Positions 9,465 through 18,535 of a stretch of DNA of 64,000 nucleotides are shown here, in pieces; within the stretch, counting starts at the first letter, position 1; every line of letters begins with the position of its first letter. The position numbers were made by a program, and so were the translations under genes. A model generated the notes under the pieces. It was not told where the DNA came from and made no database searches. It saw only the letters and a program-made list of their open reading frames with translations. The stretch is from Sporosarcina cyprini. GTDB taxonomy: Bacteria > Bacillota > Bacilli > Bacillales_A > Planococcaceae. Location: NCBI RefSeq assembly GCF_022048975.1, contig NZ_JAKMHX010000030.1, positions 496,001 to 560,000 on the forward strand. The letters run 5' to 3'.

Positions 9465-11123
9465 CTATTCAATCAAAGCGACACGCAATACTTCTTCAGT
9501 CGTCGTGATGCCTTGCTGTACTTTATCCAGGCCATCGTCAATTAAGAATACAGTGCCGCTTTGAATAGCGATTTCACGAAGCTTGGATGGTGTTCCGCCG
9601 TTATTAATTACTTCGCGCATTTCATCTGTCAGGACAAGCACTTCATGAATGGCAATCCGGCCACGGTATCCAGTCATATTGCAGGACGCACAGCCAGGAC
9701 CCCGTACAATCGTTTCAATAGACTTACCGCGTTTTGCGAAAATCTCCTTTTCCCGATTGGATACAGGCATCGGCGCTCCGCAATCCCGGCAAACACGACG
9801 AATGAGCCGCTGAGCAACAATCGCATTGACAGACGACGTAACGAGGAAAGGTTCGACGCCCATATCGAGCAGCCGTGTCACCGACGCAATCGAATCGTTC
9901 GTATGAATGGTGCTAAGAACAAGATGCCCCGTGAGTGATGCACGAATAGCAATTTCCACTGTCTCACGGTCCCGAATTTCACCGACCATGACAATATCGG
10001 GATCTTGCCTGAGGATCGACCGAAGTCCGGCTGCGAAAGTCAGTCCGACCTGCGGATTCACCTGAATTTGGTTGATTCCTTCAAGCTGATACTCCACGGG
10101 GTCTTCCACCGTAATAAGATTTACTTCTTCTTGATTTAAACGATTGAGTGCCGCATATAAAGTGGATGATTTCCCCGAGCCCGTCGGACCAGAAATCAAG
10201 ACAATGCCATTCGGTCGCTCAATTTGTTGTAAAAAACGTTTCAAATTTGTTTCGCTGAATCCCAGTTTAGATAAATCATTTAAGGAGCTGCTTAAATCCA
10301 ATATACGCATAACAATCTTTTCCCCAAATACAGTAGGAAGTGTCGACACACGCAAATCGATCGGCCGGAAGTCGATATTTACCTTAATCCGTCCATCCTG
10401 CGGAACCCGTTGTTCCGTAATATCGAGCCGGGACATGATTTTAATCCGCGCTGTGAGCATCGCTTGCATATGCTTTGGCAAATAGCGCTCCGTATGAAGC
10501 AACCCATCAATTCGGAAACGGATCGCCACTTGATGTTCCTGCGGATCGATATGGATATCGCTCGCCTTTTGGGTGATCGCAGAAGATAGCAATTGATTCA
10601 CAAGCCGTACAATCGGAGAGTCTAGGTCGGTCAATTCATCCTGCTGATCACGCGTATCCTCAGGCTGATCAATTAAAAAATCCTCTAGCAAATCATCCTC
10701 GTAATATTTGGTGATTGTACGCAAAATATCGTCTTTCGATGCGATTGCCGGTTCAATATGGAATCCCGTGGAAAGGCGCAAGTCATCTATAGACAAGTAA
10801 TCCATTGGATCAGCCATTGCCACAAACAGCTTGTCCCCTTCCGCCTTTAATGGAACGATTAAATTCCGTTTGGAAAACTCTTTCGGGACGATATTAAACA
10901 GCTTAGGATCGAACGGGTACCGGAACAAGTTGATGTGCGGGATCCCTAATTGAAACTCCAAAACTTCTATTAATTGCTGCTCGGTAATATAGCCGCGCTG
11001 CAGTAATGAATCCCCTAATTTCTGATCACGGGGCTTCTCCGCTAACGCTGTCTGTAGCTGTTCTTCTGTAATCAGGCCGGATTCCACAAGTAAGTCCCCT
11101 AGCCGTTTTCGAGTTGTCGCCAT
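9465..11123 (-). CDS. pilB: PilB / GspE-type pilus extension ATPase
   Basis: PilB powers pilus polymerisation. The N-terminal half holds a GspE N-domain (KRLGDLLVESGLITEEQLQ) of the type that binds c-di-GMP in some relatives. The motor part has Walker A GPTGSGKSS at 312-320, LITVEDPVEYQ, IVMVGEIRD and HLVLSTIHT. A tetracysteine zinc site (CRDC ... CASC) follows near 445-485. The ATG at 11123 lies after GAGAGGAG; a GTG at 11144 overlaps the previous gene and lacks a site. The nearby diguanylate cyclases make c-di-GMP control of this motor plausible, but that is inference. Confidence 0.95.
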   Translation of the reverse strand: MATTRKRLGDLLVESGLITEEQLQTALAEKPRDQKLGDSLLQRGYITEQQLIEVLEFQLGIPHINLFRYPFDPKLFNIVPKEFSKRNLIVPLKAEGDKLFVAMADPMDYLSIDDLRLSTGFHIEPAIASKDDILRTITKYYEDDLLEDFLIDQPEDTRDQQDELTDLDSPIVRLVNQLLSSAITQKASDIHIDPQEHQVAIRFRIDGLLHTERYLPKHMQAMLTARIKIMSRLDITEQRVPQDGRIKVNIDFRPIDLRVSTLPTVFGEKIVMRILDLSSSLNDLSKLGFSETNLKRFLQQIERPNGIVLISGPTGSGKSSTLYAALNRLNQEEVNLITVEDPVEYQLEGINQIQVNPQVGLTFAAGLRSILRQDPDIVMVGEIRDRETVEIAIRASLTGHLVLSTIHTNDSIASVTRLLDMGVEPFLVTSSVNAIVAQRLIRRVCRDCGAPMPVSNREKEIFAKRGKSIETIVRGPGCASCNMTGYRGRIAIHEVLVLTDEMREVINNGGTPSKLREIAIQSGTVFLIDDGLDKVQQGITTTEEVLRVALIE

Positions 11124-11140
11124 ACTTCGTCTCCTCTCGA

Positions 11141-12526
11141 TCACTTGTTGACCGGCATGCCGCCTTTGTCATAAATGATGCCTTCCTGACTCTCCGACTG
11201 TTGTCCATCCGACCCAGTGGAAGGAGTTTCGGTGCTTGTTTGCCCTGAAGTCACTTCTTCCTGACTACCTTCCGTTTGTGTTGGTGTCGAAGGTGAATCA
11301 GAAGTCACTTCATTGCCACCTGGCACTGTTACTGTCTCGGAGTCCGTTGTATCTGGTTTACTCGCAGCCTCTTTCTCATATACGAGAGGATGCAATTCAA
11401 CACGAGGAACCGGAGCATAAAAATCCTTTGACACCGGTTCCATCTCCACTAAAACACCTTCTTGTTTCAGCGCTCTCTGAACAATTGCCTCGAGTCCATC
11501 CGTACCTGTTTCCTTCTCAACAACCTGACCTGTTTGGATAAAAGCACTGAATTGCTTAATGATCCGCGGCTTGTAGGTATCCACCCGTTCGACATAAGAT
11601 TCGTACTGGTAAACAAACGGCAACCCTTCGATTGAAAATCGCAGTTCATTTGCGTTCACTTCCGTACGCAAAACAAAATCTGCTTTATTGGGATTCCGAA
11701 ACGAAAATCCGATACCTAGCCGGCGATTCACAGCCGCTTCAAATCCAACTTCAATGGAAGGAGGTAGCGACGAACTAATGGCCCGTTCCTCAATCGCAAA
11801 ATTCGTTTGCAAAACCGCTTGATACAAGGTCGATGCAAGAATCGTCAGCTCTTCGTCAGATAACGGGGCAACCGCTGCTTCCCCAAGCTCATCCATCAAA
11901 TCAAAAACTTGATGCCCTTTAATCTCCACCCCATCCAGGCTCCGTATCGCTTCAACGAGTACAGGAGAAAGATGATCTATCGAATAACTAGCCGACGCCA
12001 CAATCGTCTGCTTCCGGTCAGCCTTTGTCATATAATCCGTTATGTACACGACATGCGGAAAAATGGCACTCTGCATTTCTTCCGCAATTCCCTCTGCAAT
12101 TATTTCAATTGATTCTTTCGAAAATGAAATAGATCCGAATTGTTGCTCCAAAACAGTCTCTAATCCATCTGCTGAGACAATCGAGTACAAGGGGTTTTCC
12201 TCCCCAGGCTGCGCTTCTACTACAGATTTCTCTACATTAAAGGCTACGATTTCCTTTGGCACTTGAGCAGTTTCGTCTAAATAGACGATTGACAGCTCCA
12301 TTTCATCGTGAAGTGCTGTAACATCACTTGCCAACTGGGCTTTCGCTTCACTTGTTGTCAAACCTGAAATATCATAGTTACCTATAATGGTATGCGGCGG
12401 ATAATGCTTATTAAAAAACGAAGTTGCACTTGTTATGCCGGCTCCAATTATTGAACTAAATACAATAATGAGAACTATAATTGTGACTATAATGGATAAC
12501 CTCTTATTTTTTATTAAGATATTCAA
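11141..12526 (-). CDS. Membrane-anchored VanW-like protein in the pilus operon
   Basis: A transmembrane helix (about residues 10-35) precedes a segment like the peptidoglycan-binding repeat found in VanW and YkuD-type proteins (IGNYDISGLTTSEAKAQL). A later part (GFSFRNPNKADFVLRTEVNA) resembles the C-terminal strand pair of VanW domains. The last 80 residues are a Ser/Thr/Glu/Pro linker ending in GMPVNK. The TTG start follows AAGGTGGG. VanW-like genes recur in Gram-positive pilus loci, where they may help the pilus cross or anchor in the wall; the function here is inferred. Its stop overlaps the alternative pilB start. Confidence 0.65.
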   Translation of the reverse strand: MNILIKNKRLSIIVTIIVLIIVFSSIIGAGITSATSFFNKHYPPHTIIGNYDISGLTTSEAKAQLASDVTALHDEMELSIVYLDETAQVPKEIVAFNVEKSVVEAQPGEENPLYSIVSADGLETVLEQQFGSISFSKESIEIIAEGIAEEMQSAIFPHVVYITDYMTKADRKQTIVASASYSIDHLSPVLVEAIRSLDGVEIKGHQVFDLMDELGEAAVAPLSDEELTILASTLYQAVLQTNFAIEERAISSSLPPSIEVGFEAAVNRRLGIGFSFRNPNKADFVLRTEVNANELRFSIEGLPFVYQYESYVERVDTYKPRIIKQFSAFIQTGQVVEKETGTDGLEAIVQRALKQEGVLVEMEPVSKDFYAPVPRVELHPLVYEKEAASKPDTTDSETVTVPGGNEVTSDSPSTPTQTEGSQEEVTSGQTSTETPSTGSDGQQSESQEGIIYDKGGMPVNK

Positions 12527-12547
12527 TTATTAATCCCACCTTGTAAT

Positions 12548-13900
12548 TCAATCATAATTCACGTCTAAAATTGGTCTCTCCCAGTCCCCTAATTGGGAAC
12601 TTTTTTGGCCTGTGCATTTGCTGTATAATACTTCTGGATTCTTATTAAATTCGTTTTCATCTATTGAATGCAAGTTTATACTGCCAGAAGCTTTCCCTTT
12701 AGATTTTCCACTAACATAATATACATGATTAGATGAGTCGCCCTCTAAATTACTTAAATTAATATTATCTCCCACACATAATTTCGATCCGTTGTTCAAT
12801 TTGGCGCCGGAAGGAATCACCAAATCGCCTTTAACAATTATTGTAGAACCCGATATTTCCCCTCTACTACCTTGTCCGACCAAGTTCCCTTTTATAGCCA
12901 TAAATGACTTTGTAAATTGTAGAGATTTATTATAATTGAAATTACCCCTTATCCAGTATTCACTTTGGGAGGTTTCAAAATGATCAGCTTCAAAATTTCC
13001 TTGAGTCTTAACAATTGAATTATTTATACCTTGACCGTTTACATTCTTTAGCTTGACTCCACCATTAATATAAAGCTCAACATGGTCGATCTTTTTAAAA
13101 TTGCTATCCCCTAAAATATTTCCTTGAACATACACTTTGGAATAAGTTATTTTCCCCATATTCCCAGAATTACCTTCATCAATATTTTGCGGTACGTAGA
13201 CAGTAGCACCATTTACCTTGTTAAGATCTTTTAGACTGTTAGTTTTGCAAACATCCCCACTATCCACTTTCTTACCACAAGATTTGCTTGGTTCTTTAAT
13301 GAAAGGAATTTGGGAATCCCTTTCAAACTCTCTCCAGCTGCTCAGAAGTCCAGAATTATTATCATTATTTGATGATGGTATTTCCAAAAAATCAGGAACG
13401 ATAAAAACCAGTTTCATAGAAAGTGTTTTGGGAACTGCTTTATTACTACTAACCTTCCCTCGTATGTTAATGAAAAAATCATTCTCAACATAAGGTTCTC
13501 TTTCTAATTGTAAATTTTTAAAACTATCATTATCTTGCGGCTTATCAACAAGTCCTTTTAGTGAATTTGCAATTTCTTTTGCAGCCAGTCTTCTATTGTC
13601 CCGAGCAATAGCATTGATTTCTCCCTGTGATTTATTTTTACTTTCATTGATAAATTTTGTATAGTAAAAATCCCAAATTTCCTGTCTATTTCTTATAAAA
13701 GCATTTTCATATTTAGAACTAAAATATTCAACCCCCATTTCTGCAGCTATAACAGACAATTGTTGTTCGTCAACTATTTTTTCTTGTTTTGCATTACTTA
13801 ATGACCCTCGAATAAAAACGGCTGTCAATGCCATAATAAATACTATTAAAAAGAGAACTATTAATAATGCATAGCCATTTTCATTCTGCTTTGTTCTCAT
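12548..13900 (-). CDS. PilX-like prepilin-type protein with repetitive beta-rich body
   Basis: The first 40 residues (NENGYALLIVLFLIVFIMA) form a PilX-type start: a short polar leader then a long hydrophobic helix, without the canonical Gly-Phe-Thr site. From about residue 230 onward there are repeated short strands with V.GN/I.G spacing (YVQGNIL, TQGNFEA, IRGNFNY, IKGNLVG, VKGDLVI), as in bactofilin-like or beta-helical proteins. The ATG at 13900 follows AGGGG; the GTG at 13909 is an alternative. It is AT-rich compared with pilB. It probably caps or modifies the pilus as a tip protein, which is inference. Confidence 0.75.
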   Translation of the reverse strand: MRTKQNENGYALLIVLFLIVFIMALTAVFIRGSLSNAKQEKIVDEQQLSVIAAEMGVEYFSSKYENAFIRNRQEIWDFYYTKFINESKNKSQGEINAIARDNRRLAAKEIANSLKGLVDKPQDNDSFKNLQLEREPYVENDFFINIRGKVSSNKAVPKTLSMKLVFIVPDFLEIPSSNNDNNSGLLSSWREFERDSQIPFIKEPSKSCGKKVDSGDVCKTNSLKDLNKVNGATVYVPQNIDEGNSGNMGKITYSKVYVQGNILGDSNFKKIDHVELYINGGVKLKNVNGQGINNSIVKTQGNFEADHFETSQSEYWIRGNFNYNKSLQFTKSFMAIKGNLVGQGSRGEISGSTIIVKGDLVIPSGAKLNNGSKLCVGDNINLSNLEGDSSNHVYYVSGKSKGKASGSINLHSIDENEFNKNPEVLYSKCTGQKSSQLGDWERPILDVNYD

Positions 13901-13911
13901 TAAACTCACCC

Positions 13912-14379
13912 CTACTCTGCACGTTCATCAAATCGTGATATCGTGGTTTGGATTTCAATATTGAGGTTCTTTTTATCAGAATCAGTTATAGTCACTGTCA
14001 ATATGTATGATGGATAATAAGTTCCATTTTCATCTTTTGATTGCTTATCTTTTGTATAAATTGGTCCACTAGGTCCCGCTAAATTAATATTGAAGTTAGG
14101 ATTAGTATATATAGAAATTCTTTTATCACTTAAACAATCGATACTCATCCATGTACCATTTACTTGTTCTATTTTGTAACATACAGCATTTCTATGTATT
14201 CTCTGAATATCAGTAATTATATAGTTTGCTTCTTGCTGCATTTGCAGTTTCTTAGTTTCGGTCACATTATATTTCATACTAATGGCTATGGTGGTCCAGA
14301 TGAGCAAGATAATAACGGACGATAAAAGTAGTGTTGCCAGCAGCTCTACTAACGTCATTCCATCCTGTTTTTTCAACAC
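13912..14379 (-). CDS. Minor prepilin (PilW/ComGF-like)
   Basis: The segment QDG|MTLVELLATLLLSSVIILL is a class III prepilin signal with Glu at mature position 5. The mature body is about 150 aa and contains two Cys (VCYK and IDCL) that could form a disulphide. The longest frame begins within the upstream gene. I prefer the GTG at 14379, eight bases after GGAAGGGG, which gives a seven-residue leader typical of Gram-positive prepilins. It sits between two other prepilin-like genes, so it is probably part of the priming tip complex. Confidence 0.82.
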   Translation of the reverse strand: MLKKQDGMTLVELLATLLLSSVIILLIWTTIAISMKYNVTETKKLQMQQEANYIITDIQRIHRNAVCYKIEQVNGTWMSIDCLSDKRISIYTNPNFNINLAGPSGPIYTKDKQSKDENGTYYPSYILTVTITDSDKKNLNIEIQTTISRFDERAE

Positions 14380-14404
14380 ACCTTTCACCCCTTCCGCATC
14401 ACGG

Positions 14405-14821
14405 TCATTCCCGTACATAACCAAATGTTTCACTTACCGGATTCTCTTCGTGCCCAGGTCTAAAAAATTTGATATGCACTTGATATAAGGCGACTTGACC
14501 AGCTGCCTCGCCTTCTTTTTTTAAATCAGGGTCCATTGTATATTCAATAGATAGTTGATATCCTTCTATACTATCTGGGATTACACATTTATCTTTAATC
14601 CCCTTACATTTAGTAGGAATTCCCATATCTTTTATTTCATCCAACTTACTCCGAGCCAAATTCATCGTCTCCAGCTTGCTACCCGTTTTCTCATTAAAAT
14701 TCGTCATCTGCGGAAAAACCGTCATAAATCCAACGAAGACGATGCCTAAAATAACAAGGGAGGCCAGAATTTCCACTAGCGTCAAGCCCCGTTCATTGTT
14801 GTGTACCCGTAAACGCTTCAT
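14405..14821 (-). CDS. Minor prepilin (PilV/GspI-like)
   Basis: The leader KRLRVHNNERG is followed by LTLVEILASLVILGIVFVG, a standard prepilin N-terminus. After it come the GspI/PilV-like stretch NLARSKLDEIKDMG and a small head with a Cys pair (KCKGIKDKC). The ATG at 14821 follows AAGGGAGG. It is the first gene of the pilus transcription unit, downstream of a strong terminator and a plausible promoter, so the order minor pilins, tip protein, VanW-like, motors, platform, pilin is one operon. Confidence 0.88.
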   Translation of the reverse strand: MKRLRVHNNERGLTLVEILASLVILGIVFVGFMTVFPQMTNFNEKTGSKLETMNLARSKLDEIKDMGIPTKCKGIKDKCVIPDSIEGYQLSIEYTMDPDLKKEGEAAGQVALYQVHIKFFRPGHEENPVSETFGYVRE

Positions 14822-14918
14822 GGATATGGCCTCCCTTTGGTTTCTCTATTACTCTTTTTTTGTTGGCTGCTACGTAAGATTACAGTTTGTTTACATTCCT
14901 ATCAATCTTGTTACTTAC

Positions 14919-14947
14919 AGCATACAAAACTTATCAAAACTAATCAA
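14919..14947 (-). promoter_or_regulatory. Candidate promoter of the pilus operon
   Basis: On the minus strand TTGATT (14942-14947) and TATGCT (14919-14924) are separated by exactly 17 bases, about 100 bases upstream of the first minor-pilin gene and just past the terminator of the preceding genes. Matches are moderate, so this is a sequence-based suggestion only. Confidence 0.4.
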
Positions 14948-14974
14948 CTTTTCTCGAATGCTAGTAAAAAAGTT

Positions 14975-15000
14975 ATAAAAAAAAGACCGGTTCCCCGGTC
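14975..15000 (-). terminator. Rho-independent terminator after the diguanylate cyclase pair
   Basis: On the minus strand GACCGG and CCGGTC form a GC-only stem with a four-base loop, followed immediately by a run of eight T. It starts within five bases of the diguanylate cyclase stop codon and cleanly separates the cyclase genes from the pilus operon. Confidence 0.93.
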
Positions 15001-15004
15001 CCGT

Positions 15005-16729
15005 TTATACAACGGTATTGAACTGATTTTCTTCGTAGACGCCGACGCGGTTCCGGCCGGCCTGCTTTCCGCCGATGTAAAGGGCACGGTCGGCCTTGCG
15101 CAATAGGTCTTTTGCGTCGTTCGCATCGTTCGGGATGGAGGCGACACCTGCGCTGATTGTCATTTGGACTTGGATTGCTAGCCTGTCTGCCGTAAGATCC
15201 GGAATGATTCGGAAGTTCGTAGCCATGACTTCCATGCGAATCGATTCTGCAATTTTGTAGGCCTGTTGCTTATCGACATCCGGCAGTAGCACGACAAATT
15301 CCTCGCCTCCATAACGTGTGAGAGTCGCGCCTTCCGTCACATGGCTTTTGAGCAGTTCTGCAAACGCGCAAAGTAGATCATTTCCACTTTGATGGCCATA
15401 GGAATCATTAATTGATTTGAAATGGTCAATATCCAAAATGATGACGGACAACTGGCTGATGTCTTTCGTGTGATAGCGAATCATCTCCTCGTCCATCTTC
15501 CGTTCTAAGTATCTGAAATTATGAAGTCCGGTCAAGCCGCATCGTTCACTCTTTTCCACTGTCTTCTCAAAATACTTAGCTTTGTCGATAGAAGCTATCA
15601 AGTATCCGGCCAGCACACCTATCATTTTAGTATGCAGCTCCGTGAAGATGTAACGGCTGCTTGCGGTGAGAATTAAAAAGCCTTCTGTCTTCGATCCTCG
15701 AAGTATCGGGGTGGTCATAACAGATTGAATGACCGGTGCAAAATGATACTGTTCCAATTTGCTCATCATTTTTCGATTCGAATAAACGCAAGTCGCCTCT
15801 GTGTCCAGTCCGTTCCCTGCAATGAGCCATTCTGGACAAGTGAACTGCTCCGCTTTCTCCACAATTTGACCATCTTCCACTACCCGCAGCATGACCAGCT
15901 TATCTTGTCTTAAATCAATAATATACGCATTCTCATAGGGGATAACCGTTTTGAGCTTACTGATAAATGTGTCCATCACATCCTCCACCCGCAGATTTTT
16001 AGCCAGTTGGTGGCCGATCGCTGTGGCGGAGGTTAATACGTCATGCAACCCTTCCGATTGCACATAGCGCCTTGTAATCAGCAACACCAGAATGAAAGGA
16101 ATGCCGATCAACAAAAATGATTTATTATCCAAAAGTTCTGTCAAGAAACATAATGTAATGGCGAAAGGAAGAAGTAGTATTGTAATGACATAGTCCTTCA
16201 TTGCCGAATCCCAAAAATCGATTGCCTTATACTTTACAAATTTAAAATAAGCCAGTAGCAGTAAGTTATTCATGACGGAATACGTCGACGCATACAAAAA
16301 TCCGAACAACGCCAGCCTGCCGACAGATGGTTCGCCCACCGTTCCGCCTACTGCGTAATATACTGCCGCACTTGTGAGTGAAACGATGGCAAAAATGACC
16401 GAGTTACCCGCGAATCTCATTATTTTAGATGTTGAGGAACGGTCCGAAAATAAGAGAAGAAAGACACCGAACTGGATAAAAAGAAATTCAACTGCTAATC
16501 CGTAGTGGAAAAACACATAAAATAATACCCACCGGTCTAAACTCAACGAAACACTGTTCAAACGAACCGGCAGCATCATAATGAGCGCATACACAACTAA
16601 ATTAAACCCAATATCGAACCAATTTAACTTTTCAAGCGGGAAGTAATGGATGCTGACATACAATACAGACGGGAAAAGCAACAACCACAACGTTAATATG
16701 ACTCTCTTTTGCATCGCAGAATATTGCAT
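15005..16729 (-). CDS. Membrane diguanylate cyclase (7TM-like, GAF, GGDEF)
   Basis: About 200 N-terminal residues form six or so transmembrane segments. A GAF-like region (about 225-370) and a GGDEF domain with the active signature RYGGEEFVVLLP follow. The site four residues long that would hold the RxxD inhibitory motif reads TEGA, so product inhibition at a classical I-site is unlikely. Such enzymes make c-di-GMP. The ATG chosen lies six bases after AAAGGAGG; the one two codons earlier abuts the ribosome site. It is a paralogue of the next gene upstream and follows it within 20 bases. Proximity to the pilus genes suggests control of pili. Confidence 0.9.
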   Translation of the reverse strand: MQYSAMQKRVILTLWLLLFPSVLYVSIHYFPLEKLNWFDIGFNLVVYALIMMLPVRLNSVSLSLDRWVLFYVFFHYGLAVEFLFIQFGVFLLLFSDRSSTSKIMRFAGNSVIFAIVSLTSAAVYYAVGGTVGEPSVGRLALFGFLYASTYSVMNNLLLLAYFKFVKYKAIDFWDSAMKDYVITILLLPFAITLCFLTELLDNKSFLLIGIPFILVLLITRRYVQSEGLHDVLTSATAIGHQLAKNLRVEDVMDTFISKLKTVIPYENAYIIDLRQDKLVMLRVVEDGQIVEKAEQFTCPEWLIAGNGLDTEATCVYSNRKMMSKLEQYHFAPVIQSVMTTPILRGSKTEGFLILTASSRYIFTELHTKMIGVLAGYLIASIDKAKYFEKTVEKSERCGLTGLHNFRYLERKMDEEMIRYHTKDISQLSVIILDIDHFKSINDSYGHQSGNDLLCAFAELLKSHVTEGATLTRYGGEEFVVLLPDVDKQQAYKIAESIRMEVMATNFRIIPDLTADRLAIQVQMTISAGVASIPNDANDAKDLLRKADRALYIGGKQAGRNRVGVYEENQFNTVV

Positions 16730-16745
16730 TCCCATCCTCCTTTCG

Positions 16746-18449
16746 TCATCTCACATATTGTGCCACCCGGTCCCGGCCAGCCTGCTTCGCGCCAATGTAC
16801 AGAGCCCGGTCCGCATTGCGCAACAGAGTCATCGCTTCGTCCGCGTCATCAGGCGCCGCAGAGACGCCAATACTTGAAGTAATGAATACATCCACTTGCC
16901 GTTTATCCTCAATTAAATCAGGACTGATCGCAAATGGCGTGGCTTTGATTTGCTGCCGTAATGCTTCTGCAAAAAGATAAGCCTCATCCTTCTGTTTATT
17001 TGGAAGCAAGACTAAAAACTCTTCGCCCCCGTACCTGCCGACAGTCGCGCCTTCCGGTTTTACCTGCTCTAACAGCTGCGCAAAACTCGCAAGTATATCA
17101 TTTCCACTTTGATGCCCATACGTGTCATTGACTTGTTTAAAATGGTCGATGTCCACCATGACAAGGGAGAGTGACCTAAGATCCCCTCTGTCAAGCTTGT
17201 CCATGTCGCCGGACAACTTATCTTCCAGATATTTATAGTTATAGAGCTTCGTCAATGCGCATTTTTCACTCTTCGCCAGCGCTTCCTGCATATATCTCGC
17301 TTTGTCTAGCGACACGATGAAGTAAGAGCCTAGCAAATCTAAAATTTTCAGCTGATATTCCTTGAATGCCTTCCTTCTTCTTGAACCGAGCAGTAGTATG
17401 AATTCCACTTCATCCTGGTGGGAAATCGGTACACATAAAATACTTTCCAAATCCAGCGGTGCGAAGTGTAGTGCGATATCTTCCCACTCGGATCTTCGCC
17501 GGTATATGACAGGCTCAGTTTTGGAGAGCACACTTCCAGCGATTCCCTGGCCAATTTGGAATGATTCAAATCCGTTATCTATAAAACGGTCGTCTTCCAA
17601 AACCCTCACTTGCTCCAGCCATTGTCCATGACTTTTGAACAAATACACATGATCCGACTGAAACAGGACACTTACTTTTTGGATGAATTGATCCCGAACT
17701 TGCTGAACATTTGATATGCCGGCCAATTCGTTCCCAATCTCACCCGCCCTTTTCAAGTCACTGTTCACACGCTCCGATTTACTATATTGACGGATAATGG
17801 TAACCGTCGCCAGATACGGGATGCCAATTAAAGCAAATGCACTTTCCCCAATGACCTCAAGTAAGAAGTACAGCGTTAAGGAAATTGGAAGCAGAAGAAC
17901 GACGCTTCCATATTCAAAGGCAATATCACGTAACGTAAAAACAGAAGAACTCCTGCTATACTTGAAATAGATTTTAAGTATCGATAAATTGGCAACCGTA
18001 TAAAATAGGCGGTAGACAGCGAGGCTGACGAGGGCGATTCCAAAATGACTCGTACCGATATCACCGCCGATAAAATAGAATCCGAAAGCCGCAACAGCCG
18101 AAGTGATCATGACCATCGATGAATTAATGAAATACCTCTTTATGAACGGCAATGAACTTTTTTGCACGGTCAATGTAGCGAAAAGCGCCAGCTGGCTGAT
18201 GAACATTTCAACGAATAGCCCATACTCCAGAAATACGGCCATCGTCACCCACATCGTTAATGAAATAGGTTTACCATTAAATTTCACAATGAAAGAAGAT
18301 GTCAATAATGCCATGACCGTGTAAAGAATGAGCCGGAGCCAATCGAATGACTGCGGAGAAAAATTTGCCCATGCCAAATAGAGTCCAGAAGGAACAATGA
18401 GCAGCCAACAAAAGAAATAAATAAGTATATGATCTCTCTTCTGGGACAT
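16746..18449 (-). CDS. Membrane diguanylate cyclase, paralogue of the downstream gene
   Basis: It has the same layout as its neighbour: several N-terminal transmembrane helices, a GAF-like domain with a GQGIAGSVL segment near 290, and a C-terminal GGDEF domain with RYGGEEFLVLLP. The I-site position reads PEGA, again lacking RxxD. The pair therefore looks like a tandem duplication that kept activity and lost the same regulatory site. The ATG at 18449 follows AAGGAGG. It lies directly after folC. Signals sensed by the membrane and GAF parts are unknown. Confidence 0.9.
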   Translation of the reverse strand: MSQKRDHILIYFFCWLLIVPSGLYLAWANFSPQSFDWLRLILYTVMALLTSSFIVKFNGKPISLTMWVTMAVFLEYGLFVEMFISQLALFATLTVQKSSLPFIKRYFINSSMVMITSAVAAFGFYFIGGDIGTSHFGIALVSLAVYRLFYTVANLSILKIYFKYSRSSSVFTLRDIAFEYGSVVLLLPISLTLYFLLEVIGESAFALIGIPYLATVTIIRQYSKSERVNSDLKRAGEIGNELAGISNVQQVRDQFIQKVSVLFQSDHVYLFKSHGQWLEQVRVLEDDRFIDNGFESFQIGQGIAGSVLSKTEPVIYRRRSEWEDIALHFAPLDLESILCVPISHQDEVEFILLLGSRRRKAFKEYQLKILDLLGSYFIVSLDKARYMQEALAKSEKCALTKLYNYKYLEDKLSGDMDKLDRGDLRSLSLVMVDIDHFKQVNDTYGHQSGNDILASFAQLLEQVKPEGATVGRYGGEEFLVLLPNKQKDEAYLFAEALRQQIKATPFAISPDLIEDKRQVDVFITSSIGVSAAPDDADEAMTLLRNADRALYIGAKQAGRDRVAQYVR

Positions 18450-18535
18450 TTCTCATTTCCTCCTTACCTAGTTGCACGGGCCTTTAATTTATTTTACATG
18501 ATTCCCAATTCATTACACAAAATGAACTTCCATCC

